Positions 1-6,700 of a stretch of DNA of 6,700 nucleotides are shown here, piece after piece; the stretch's first letter is position 1, and each line of letters begins with the position of its first letter. Below the pieces are notes generated by a model. It had not been told where the DNA came from. It did not search any database and worked only from the letters and a program-made list of their open reading frames with translations. The stretch lies in contig JAAPAA010000239.1 in the NCBI GenBank assembly GCA_012274165.1, positions 1 to 6,700 of the forward strand, written 5' to 3'. A program made the position numbers and the translations under genes. The DNA is from Thiobacillaceae bacterium. GTDB taxonomy: Bacteria > Pseudomonadota > Gammaproteobacteria > Burkholderiales > Thiobacillaceae.

Positions 1-428
1 ACGTTGCCGGCCTCGGTGACATCACCCTGCACGGCCGTATCGACCGCGTCGATTGCCGCATCGATGCGGATGGTGGCGAGGTGCTGGCCGTTATCGACTA
101 CAAAACCGGCGCGGCACAAGGTCTCAAAAAGAAGCTTAAAAACCCCGCTGAAGCCGTGCAGCTGCCGTTTTACGCCTGGCTCGCCGAGGCCGCCGCGGCC
201 TATTTGCCAATCAACGAAACCCCCGTTGTCCCGCTCGAACTCGATGGTGAAACCGACATCGACGCCATCTGTCGCCGCCTGCCGGCGCTGCTGGAAGCGA
301 TTGCCGCGGGTGCAGCACTCCCCGCAGGCGGCGTCGACAGCGTGTGCCAGCATTGCGAAGCGCGCGGACTATGCCGCAAAGGAATGTGGGATGAGGCTGC
401 GCGGGATACCCGCGCAGCCGGATGCTGA
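1..428 (+). CDS. PD-(D/E)XK nuclease, AddB/RecB-type C-terminal part (5' end outside window)
   Basis: This is the last 141 codons of a larger gene. The frame is open from base 3 with no start codon needed, and it ends at TGA 426-428. The translation carries the RecB-family nuclease core: GRIDRVD (first acidic residue D14, counted from base 3), a short insert, then VIDYKTG (D32 and K34 as the D-x-K catalytic pair), then the QLPFYAWL helix matching the family's Q-x-x-x-Y motif. Near the end, C-x2-C-x5-C (CQHCEARGLC) matches the three C-terminal cysteines that bind a 4Fe-4S cluster in AddB and Cas4-like nucleases. In that family the protein processes double-strand DNA ends before RecA loading. 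Helicase motifs, if present, lie upstream of the window, so AddB, a RecB-like protein and a stand-alone nuclease cannot be separated. No addA-like gene follows. The stop is one base from the stop of the convergent gene. Confidence 0.82.
   Translation, partial: VAGLGDITLHGRIDRVDCRIDADGGEVLAVIDYKTGAAQGLKKKLKNPAEAVQLPFYAWLAEAAAAYLPINETPVVPLELDGETDIDAICRRLPALLEAIAAGAALPAGGVDSVCQHCEARGLCRKGMWDEAARDTRAAGC
395..419. repeat. Perfect GC-rich hairpin at the convergent gene ends
   Basis: GGCTGCGCGGG (395-405) and CCCGCGCAGCC (409-419) are exact reverse complements, giving an 11-bp stem with a 3-base ATA loop. It lies inside the last codons of the nuclease gene and just beyond the stop of the facing substrate-binding protein gene. 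No T-run follows on either strand, so it is not a classical intrinsic terminator. It could still stop or stabilise transcripts from both sides. Confidence 0.5.
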
Positions 429-429
429 C

Positions 430-1584
430 TTATTGACCGCTAGTCACGGTCTCGAGCGTCACCCACTTGCCGTCTTTTACCTGATACAGCGTGACCGCGC
501 CGCCGGTGATGTCGCCTTTGGCATCAAAGCGCACCCGCCCGGTCACACCCTGATAATCGGTCTTGGGCAGTTCGGCCAGATACCTGGCCGGGTCGCTGGA
601 ATCGGCGCGTTTCATGGCGTCGATCAGCACATGCATGGCGTCGTAGGCGTACGGCGCATAGTTCTGGATCTTGCCGTATTTGGCTTCGAACCTGGCCTTG
701 AACGCCGCGCCGCCGGGCATTACATCGAGCGGCAGGCCGGGGTTGGATGCCAGCGCGCCTTCGGCATCGGCGCCGGCCAGTTCGATGAACTTGGGCGTCT
801 GCGCGCCGTCGCCGCCGAGGAACTTGGCGGTCATGCCCAGTTGTTTCATCTGCTTGATCATCGGCGCGGCCTGCGGGTCCATGCCGCCAAAGAACACCAG
901 GTCGGGCGCTTTGCCCTTGATCGAGGTGAGGATCGCCATGAAGTCGGTGGCGCGGTCGGAGGTGTATTCGCGCGCGACCACTTCGCCGCCGGCAGCTTTG
1001 GCCGCCTTTTCGACTTCATCGGCCAGTCCCTGGCCGTAGGCGGTGCGGTCGTCGATGATGGCGATTTTCTTCGCGCCGAGCTTGGTCACGGCGAAACGGC
1101 CCAGCACGCTGCCCTGTTGCGCGTCGTTGGTCATCACGCGGTAGGCGGTTTTGTAGCCGGAAGCGGTGTAGGCGACAGCGGTGGCCGAAGGTGAAATCTG
1201 TGGAATGCCCGCGTCGGCATAAATCTTGGAAGCCGGGATGGTGGCGCCCGAATTGAGGTGGCCGATGACGCCCGCCACGCCTTCGTCTACCAGCTTTTGC
1301 GCCACGGTGGTCGCGGTTTTGGGGTCGGCGGCATCGTCCTCGCTCTTCATTTCGAGGATGACTTTTTTGCCGCCCAGCGTGAGGCCGGCGGCGTTGATTT
1401 CATCCAGCGCCAGTCGCGCGCCGTTTTCGTTGTCCTTGCCCAGATGCGCCTGCGGCCCGGTGAGCGGGGAAACCTGGCCGATCAGCACGACGGGATGTTC
1501 GCCGTTCTGCTGCGGCTTGTCGCCGCATCCTGCAACCAGCGCTGCAACGGCCAATGCCGCTAAACCTAAAGTGTGGCGTGTCAT
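430..1584 (-). CDS. ABC transporter substrate-binding lipoprotein, branched-chain amino acid (LivK) type
   Basis: A 384-residue protein of the type I periplasmic binding fold (Peripla_BP_6/LivK group), which captures a small solute for an ABC importer. The N-terminus is a lipoprotein signal: basic MTRH, a hydrophobic stretch, then lipobox VAGC with the lipidated Cys20. The mature part opens with the family signature GQVSPLTGPQAHLGK (36-50) and NGARLALDEIN (54-64). A ligand-site region follows with GVIGHLNSGATIPAS (105-119) and GIPQISPSATA (126-136). The C-terminal lobe has PYAYDAMHVLIDAM (311-324) and GVTGRVRFDAKGD (346-358). The start at 1584 is chosen because it places the signal peptide at the N-terminus and has GGGAAG five bases upstream; ATG 1599 in frame has no such site, and a still longer reading frame would run back into the cytochrome gene. 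No permease or ATPase genes lie alongside, so the true ligand is open: amino acid, amide or urea-like. Confidence 0.9.
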   Translation of the reverse strand: MTRHTLGLAALAVAALVAGCGDKPQQNGEHPVVLIGQVSPLTGPQAHLGKDNENGARLALDEINAAGLTLGGKKVILEMKSEDDAADPKTATTVAQKLVDEGVAGVIGHLNSGATIPASKIYADAGIPQISPSATAVAYTASGYKTAYRVMTNDAQQGSVLGRFAVTKLGAKKIAIIDDRTAYGQGLADEVEKAAKAAGGEVVAREYTSDRATDFMAILTSIKGKAPDLVFFGGMDPQAAPMIKQMKQLGMTAKFLGGDGAQTPKFIELAGADAEGALASNPGLPLDVMPGGAAFKARFEAKYGKIQNYAPYAYDAMHVLIDAMKRADSSDPARYLAELPKTDYQGVTGRVRFDAKGDITGGAVTLYQVKDGKWVTLETVTSGQ

Positions 1585-1662
1585 TCGGGCTTCCCGCATC
1601 AAAAACTTGAACGCAGGATTTATACCACAAGCCCGCCGCGCCTTCCCGCAAAGCAGCGCGCC

Positions 1663-1697
1663 AAAAAACACAAGGCCGACTTGAAGTCGGCCTTGTG
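1663..1697 (-). terminator. Intrinsic terminator of the cytochrome c gene
   Basis: CACAAGGCCGAC (1669-1680) and GTCGGCCTTGTG (1686-1697) form a perfect 12-bp stem with a TTGAA loop. Six A residues on the plus strand at 1663-1668 become a T-run right after the stem when read on the minus strand. The hairpin begins 22 bases beyond the cytochrome stop codon, so it ends that transcript and isolates the substrate-binding protein gene downstream. Confidence 0.88.
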
Positions 1698-1718
1698 TGT
1701 GCTTGCAGCAGGATCGAA

Positions 1719-2039
1719 TTACTTCAGGGTCAGCACCCAGGCAACGATCGTGTTCAAGTCCGCGGGCGAGACCTGCGGGTTCGGCGGCATCGGAATGTCG
1801 CCCCACACGCCTTTGCCGCCCGCCTTCACCTTGGCCATCAGTCTGGCTTGCGCGCCCTTGTCGCCTGCGTATTTCTTGGCGACATCCTTGTAAGCCGGGC
1901 CGACGATCTTTTTGTCGACGCTATGGCAGGACATACAGGCATTCTTCTGTGCCAGCGCTGCGCCGTCGGCGGCAGACGCCATACCGGACGCCAGCAACAG
2001 GGCAGCCGATGCTGCGGTCATCATGAGTGCTTTCATCAT
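1719..2039 (-). CDS. Periplasmic cytochrome c-551/c-552 (class I monoheme)
   Basis: A 106-residue precursor of a small soluble electron carrier. A Sec signal peptide (MMKAL, a hydrophobic core of Ala/Leu, MASA) should be cut after Ala23, leaving about 83 residues, the usual size of cytochrome c-551 (about 82). Heme attachment motif CMSCH lies at 35-39, with His39 as the first axial ligand. It is followed by the family stretch VGPAYKDVAKKYAG (46-59), and the motif GVWGDIPMPPN (77-87) supplies axial Met84. The C-terminal helix ends IVAWVLTLK. The pattern matches Pseudomonas c-551 almost motif for motif. In that family the protein feeds electrons to a terminal oxidase or to nitrite reductase; which one applies here is not shown by the context. 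The first of two adjacent ATGs is chosen: GGAG sits seven bases before it. A strong terminator follows, so it is probably a single-gene transcript. Confidence 0.95.
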   Translation of the reverse strand: MMKALMMTAASAALLLASGMASAADGAALAQKNACMSCHSVDKKIVGPAYKDVAKKYAGDKGAQARLMAKVKAGGKGVWGDIPMPPNPQVSPADLNTIVAWVLTLK

Positions 2040-2075
2040 TTACAGTCTCCGTGGAAGTCAGGTTAGCGCATCGTT

Positions 2076-2104
2076 ATTATCGCCCCTGCACTATTAAGGA
2101 AAAC
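2076..2104 (-). promoter_or_regulatory. Possible promoter of the cytochrome c gene
   Basis: On the minus strand GATAAT (2076-2081) matches five of six bases of the -10 consensus and sits 36 bases upstream of the start codon. The -35 area (TTTTCC or GTTTTC at about 2098-2104) is a poor match, so this would be a weak or activator-dependent promoter. It is the best candidate in the 171-base gap; I see no convincing regulator box. Confidence 0.33.
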
Positions 2105-2129
2105 CCCCCTCTGCGCAAGACGGGAGAGG
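2100..2129 (-). terminator. Weak terminator-like hairpin after the YyaL gene
   Basis: Read on the minus strand, CCTCT (2125-2129) can pair with AGAGG a few bases further on. Extra C/G and G-T pairs are possible with the run of six G, and TTTT follows. The stem is imperfect and lies about 80 bases past the YyaL stop, so the call is tentative. Confidence 0.28.
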
Positions 2130-2210
2130 CGTATTTGTGGCCGTAATGCAACTGATTGTTAGATGGCACGCGCGTAGTTGCGTTCCAAATATCGAATGCT
2201 GATACAGCAA

Positions 2211-4229
<2,019 letters not shown>

Positions 4230-4248
4230 GATGGATAGCACGCGGGCG

Positions 4249-4277
4249 CAATAGTTGATTGATTTAGTCAACTATTG
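4249..4277. promoter_or_regulatory. Perfect inverted repeat, likely operator between divergent genes
   Basis: CAATAGTTGA (4249-4258) and TCAACTATTG (4268-4277) are exact reverse complements separated by nine bases. The site is AT-rich in a GC-rich window and lies in the 87-base gap between the divergent YyaL and ankyrin genes. The arms contain TAGTTGA/TCAACTA half-sites of the sort seen in MarR-like operators. It overlaps the candidate YyaL -10 box. No regulator gene is adjacent, so the binding protein is unknown. Confidence 0.5.
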
Positions 4278-4279
4278 TA
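4274..4279 (-). promoter_or_regulatory. Candidate -10 box of the YyaL gene
   Basis: TACAAT on the minus strand matches five of six bases of the -10 consensus and would start transcription near 4267, about 38 bases before the ATG. The -35 area is poor (TTTTTA at 4296-4301, spacing 16). Its overlap with the inverted repeat would suit repression. Confidence 0.33.
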
Positions 4280-4316
4280 CGCTCACGTTCATTCGTAAAA
4301 ATGCATGGAGCCTCAC

Positions 4317-4895
4317 ATGTCCCAGGAATTATTTGTCGCCGCTCAATCAGGCGATACCGCTCAACTCAAAAGCCTGCTGGATGCGGGCGCCGATCATGCC
4401 GCCGTAAATGAGGCAGGCGAAACTGCGCTGATGCATGCCGCGCACGCGGGCCATGTGGCAGCGGTGCAGCTGCTGATCGCGGCCGGTGCGGATGTCAACG
4501 CCAAGTCGCCGCAAGGCTGGACTGCGCTGGCGAAAGCAGCCTACAACGGTGACACCGAGCGTGGCTATGTCGAGGTTATCGAAGTGCTGCATGGCGCGGG
4601 CGCTTCGCTCGATGAGCGGATTTTCTTTGGCATCACGCCGTTGATGCTGGCCGCCGGTGGTGGCGACGCCGCGGTGGTGGAATGGCTGATCAACAATGGC
4701 GCAGACGCGCTGGCCGCCAACGAAGGCGGCCGCACCGCGCGCATGATGGCGGACGACAAGTTCTATGTAGACGTGATCAACCTGCTGCACGAAGCCGAGC
4801 AACAGCTGGGCGTGTCGGTCGACGGTTCCTGCTCGTCGACCAAGGGCGTGGCCAAGCCGCAGGTCGTCAATTTAATGAAGCAGACCTCGCACTGA
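4317..4895 (+). CDS. Ankyrin-repeat protein, cytosolic
   Basis: A 192-residue protein made almost wholly of about five ankyrin repeats, at roughly 2-34, 35-67, 68-105, 106-138 and 139-163. Typical repeat cores are ETALMHAAHAGHVAAVQLLI followed by AAGADVNAK, and TPLMLAAGGGDAAVVEWLI followed by NNGADALAAN. The third repeat carries a short insertion around TERGYVE (80-86) and the fifth is degenerate (RTARMMADD). A non-repeat tail of about 28 residues (GSCSSTKGVAKPQVV in its middle) ends the protein. Ankyrin repeats form a protein-binding scaffold; the partner is not evident. No signal peptide or membrane segment is visible. The start at 4317 is chosen over the in-frame ATG 4305 because GGAG (4307-4310) lies six bases before 4317 and would be inside the longer version. 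It diverges from the YyaL gene, so shared control through the inverted repeat is possible. It is convergent with the ParA gene, with 21 bases between the stops. Confidence 0.9.
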   Translation: MSQELFVAAQSGDTAQLKSLLDAGADHAAVNEAGETALMHAAHAGHVAAVQLLIAAGADVNAKSPQGWTALAKAAYNGDTERGYVEVIEVLHGAGASLDERIFFGITPLMLAAGGGDAAVVEWLINNGADALAANEGGRTARMMADDKFYVDVINLLHEAEQQLGVSVDGSCSSTKGVAKPQVVNLMKQTSH

Positions 4896-4909
4896 TTTGT
4901 GCGACTGCA

Positions 4910-4930
4910 GGCTCGATCAGCGATCGAGCC
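4910..4930. repeat. Perfect short-loop hairpin between convergent ankyrin and ParA genes
   Basis: GGCTCGATC (4910-4918) and GATCGAGCC (4922-4930) are exact reverse complements with a 3-base AGC loop. The right arm encodes the last codons of the ParA-type protein and the left arm covers its stop. No T-run follows on either strand. It may act as a two-way transcript end, like the hairpin at 395-419. Confidence 0.45.
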
Positions 4931-5522
4931 AGTCGATCAAGTTCTGCCACTGCTCGATCTCGCGTTCGACCAGGTGATGCGGCAGATCAAACAGGCTCTT
5001 GCCCTCGAACGCCGCGTTGACATAGTTTTGCGTATTGCGCAGATAGGTCAGCACGGGTAAGGCCTGCTGTTCCATGAAGCCTTCCAGCGTGACCCCGGCG
5101 CGGGTGCGCGGATCCACCCGCATCCCCACCACGCCGACAAAGGCGTGGCCTTTGCGCACCGCTTTTTCATCATGCAGCGCAGCCAGAAAATCCTGACTGG
5201 CGCGAATGTCGAACAGCGACGGCGCGATCGGCACCACCACCTTGTGCGCCAGCTTCAGTGCGCGCACCAGATTCTTGCCGTGCAGCCCGGCAGGTGAATC
5301 GATCACCAGCCAGTCGCTGTCTGCCGTCTGCCCCTCACGCATCAACTCGATGTCCGGCAGCGCCATGTCGCGCATCGCCAGCCAGTGCGTGGCGGATTTT
5401 TGCCGGTCGAGATCGAGCATCGCCACCCGCTTGCCGGTAGAGGCGAGATAGCCGGCCAGATTGGTCGACAGCGTGGTTTTGCCGCTGCCGCCCTTGGGAT
5501 TCGCCACCAGAATCACGCGCAT
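4917..5522 (-). CDS. ParA/MinD-family ATPase (orphan, short type)
   Basis: A 201-residue P-loop ATPase of the ParA/MinD/Soj superfamily. The deviant Walker A motif KGGSGKTT lies at 10-17 with the signature lysine Lys10. The A' motif MLDLDRQ (35-41) follows with Asp39, and Walker B is LVIDSPAG (72-79) with Asp75. A VVVPIAPSLFDIRAS stretch and a VVGMRVDPRT region further on match the fold. It is short: there is no N-terminal helix-turn-helix domain as in plasmid type Ia ParA, so it cannot bind DNA through such a domain. Family members position plasmids, chromosomes or protein clusters, or act in related localisation systems. No parB gene or parS-like site is seen in the window, so its cargo is unknown. 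The start has AAGGAG eight bases upstream. The gene begins 19 bases after the stop of the upstream mutarotase frame, so the two are probably co-transcribed. Confidence 0.9.
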   Translation of the reverse strand: MRVILVANPKGGSGKTTLSTNLAGYLASTGKRVAMLDLDRQKSATHWLAMRDMALPDIELMREGQTADSDWLVIDSPAGLHGKNLVRALKLAHKVVVPIAPSLFDIRASQDFLAALHDEKAVRKGHAFVGVVGMRVDPRTRAGVTLEGFMEQQALPVLTYLRNTQNYVNAAFEGKSLFDLPHHLVEREIEQWQNLIDWLDR

Positions 5523-5541
5523 GCTGATTGCTCCTTAGTGC

Positions 5542-6700
5542 CTACAAAGGTTCGACGCTGTACGTCACTGCCAGCGTGTGCGTTTCACCCGGCGCCACAG
5601 TGACGAGGTTGTCCATCGCGTTGGCCGACTCGACACAGACCATCTCACGCCAGCCTGCGCCGGACTTACCCGCGCCCATGTCGCCCATCTTGTCGGCCTT
5701 TTCCGTCCACGGCGTCCACACGATGGTGGAGCGTGAGCCGGTTTTGGCGATGCGGATGCGGCGTTTCAGGCCGGCATCCTCAATCACGCAGTCGGCCGGC
5801 GTATTCACGTACACGCGGTCGACTTCGCCGTTAAAGCCAATTGCGCCGCTTTGCTTCTTGGTGGCGAAGTGGTCGACCTTGTCGTGGAAGCTCGCGCCCT
5901 CGAGGCCGCTGACTTTTACGCTGCCGATGTCGCTGATGTGCAGATAGGTGTGCAGCGCTTCGCCAATCTGGATCGGCGTTGTGCCGGTGTTGGTCGTCGC
6001 CAGTTGCATCTCCAGTTTGGCGCCCACCACCACGGTCAGCGTCAGCCGGGTGGGGTGCGGCCATTGCGCGCGGGTCTGCTCGTTGTCGACCAGTTGCAGG
6101 GTGATCTCGGTTTTGGCGTCGTTGCGCTTGCGCGTGGCGGTCACTTGCCACGGCACCGTGCGGGCGAAACCGTGCGCGGGGAATGCTGCTTCGGTCGCAT
6201 GCGCGCCGAACCATGGCCAGCACACCGGCGCGCCGCCACGGATGGATTTGCCTGCGGCAAACTTGGCGGCATCGGACACCCATACCACCGGCTCATGCTG
6301 CGATTTCGGGCGGAAGCTCACCACATGCGCGCCCTGCAGACAGATCGTCGCGCGGCCGCCGTGGTTGTCGATGTCGGCATAGGTCAGGCCGCCGGCGCCG
6401 ACGCGGAAACTGAGCTGACCGGCAATGGCGAAGCGTGCCAGCGGATCAGCGTGAATCTGCGCCTCGGTCGCGTGTTCCACCAGCGACACATCGCGCACTG
6501 CGCCGAAGGCAGCCGACGTCACCATCGAGGCGTAGGCGCGCAGCGCGGGCGACACGGCGCGGATGCGGTTGACCGGCTTCCAGGCGAGCGCACCTTTGGC
6601 GTCCATCGCGGCGCGACGGCGTGCGAGTTCGGCATCAGACACGCGCACGTTGATCGTGCGCTTGGGGATGTCGATGTCGATCATGTCGCCTTCTTCGACC
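5542..6700 (-). CDS. IlvD C-terminus fused in frame to D-hexose-6-phosphate mutarotase (5' end outside window)
   Basis: The frame is open through the window edge. Numbering from Met at 6684, residues 1-68 (and five before) are the C-terminus of dihydroxy-acid dehydratase (isoleucine/valine synthesis): IDIPKRTINVRVSDAELARR, AWKPVNR, SPALRAYASM and GAVRDVS, where E. coli IlvD ends within a few residues. With no stop, the frame continues through a short linker into a complete YeaD-type glucose-6-phosphate 1-epimerase: LQGAHVVSFRP (116-126), IRGGAPVCWPWFG (148-160), PAHGFARTVPW (169-179), LHTY with predicted catalytic His245, and CVES with Glu352. The enzyme interconverts alpha and beta anomers of hexose 6-phosphates in the cytosol. 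The mutarotase part has no ATG of its own between the junction and its core; only GTG codons without a ribosome site occur. Either a true bifunctional protein or two genes joined by a one-base error. The family of each part is sure; the fusion is less so. Confidence 0.85.
   Translation of the reverse strand, partial: VEEGDMIDIDIPKRTINVRVSDAELARRRAAMDAKGALAWKPVNRIRAVSPALRAYASMVTSAAFGAVRDVSLVEHATEAQIHADPLARFAIAGQLSFRVGAGGLTYADIDNHGGRATICLQGAHVVSFRPKSQHEPVVWVSDAAKFAAGKSIRGGAPVCWPWFGAHATEAAFPAHGFARTVPWQVTATRKRNDAKTEITLQLVDNEQTRAQWPHPTRLTLTVVVGAKLEMQLATTNTGTTPIQIGEALHTYLHISDIGSVKVSGLEGASFHDKVDHFATKKQSGAIGFNGEVDRVYVNTPADCVIEDAGLKRRIRIAKTGSRSTIVWTPWTEKADKMGDMGAGKSGAGWREMVCVESANAMDNLVTVAPGETHTLAVTYSVEPL
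6446..6492 (-). other. Junction between the IlvD and mutarotase parts
   Basis: IlvD homology ends at about Leu68 (6481-6483); mutarotase homology (LARFAIAGQLSF) starts at about residue 82. Two out-of-frame signals lie here: ATG at 6489-6491 in one alternative frame and TGA at 6446-6448 in the other. If one base were missing from this sequence between them, IlvD would stop at that TGA and the mutarotase could begin at that ATG, giving two overlapping genes. There is no clear ribosome site before the ATG. Confidence 0.5.

Noticed and set aside
4..1194. Long plus-strand open frame overlapping the nuclease end and the binding-protein gene
   Set aside because: Its translation is low-complexity His/Gly/Arg-rich sequence with no family motif, while the other frame and strand encode clear conserved proteins.
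1585..1806. N-terminal extension of the substrate-binding protein by 74 codons
   Set aside because: It would bury the lipoprotein signal peptide inside the protein, cross the terminator and overlap the cytochrome gene.
4230..4271. TTG start at 4271 for the YyaL gene
   Set aside because: The extra 14 residues are not part of the family N-terminus, and they would be encoded by the operator-like palindrome.
4896..5541. parS-like centromere or parB gene near the ParA gene
   Set aside because: No parS-type palindrome and no ParB-like frame is visible on either strand of the window.

Overview
This 6.7 kb, GC-rich window looks like ordinary chromosome from a betaproteobacterium. The cues are a c-551-type cytochrome very close to the Pseudomonas/beta family, a YeaD-type mutarotase, E. 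coli-like IlvD C-terminal sequence, and dense packing with short intergenic gaps. The exact taxon cannot be fixed from the sequence alone. I see no rRNA, tRNA, CRISPR array, insertion sequence or prophage feature.

Layout. At 1-428 (+) is the 3' end of a PD-(D/E)XK nuclease gene of AddB/RecB type. It meets, tail to tail with one base between the stop codons, a minus-strand gene for a branched-chain amino acid-type ABC substrate-binding lipoprotein (432-1584 region). Upstream of that gene, a strong intrinsic terminator (1663-1697) closes a short minus-strand gene for a periplasmic cytochrome c-551/c-552 (1719-2039). Next on the minus strand is a large YyaL-type protein, a thioredoxin-fold domain plus an (alpha/alpha)6 barrel (2211-4229). 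It is divergent from a plus-strand ankyrin-repeat protein (4317-4895), and the 87-bp gap between them holds a perfect 10-bp inverted repeat that looks like an operator. The ankyrin gene converges on a minus-strand operon: an orphan ParA-type ATPase (4917-5522) lies 19 bp downstream of a large open frame (5542 to beyond 6700).

The most unusual item is that last frame. Its beginning in this window is the very C-terminus of dihydroxy-acid dehydratase (IlvD). It runs, without a stop, into a complete D-hexose-6-phosphate mutarotase (YeaD/aldose 1-epimerase family). I know of no described IlvD-mutarotase fusion. A one-base sequencing or assembly deletion at the junction would also explain it, and I give the exact test.

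The genes do not form one obvious pathway. They are separate housekeeping or accessory units: DNA repair, solute uptake, electron transfer, a putative redox/sugar protein, an ankyrin adaptor, branched-chain amino acid synthesis with sugar-phosphate anomerisation, and a ParA ATPase. I found no convincing new defence or mobile system.
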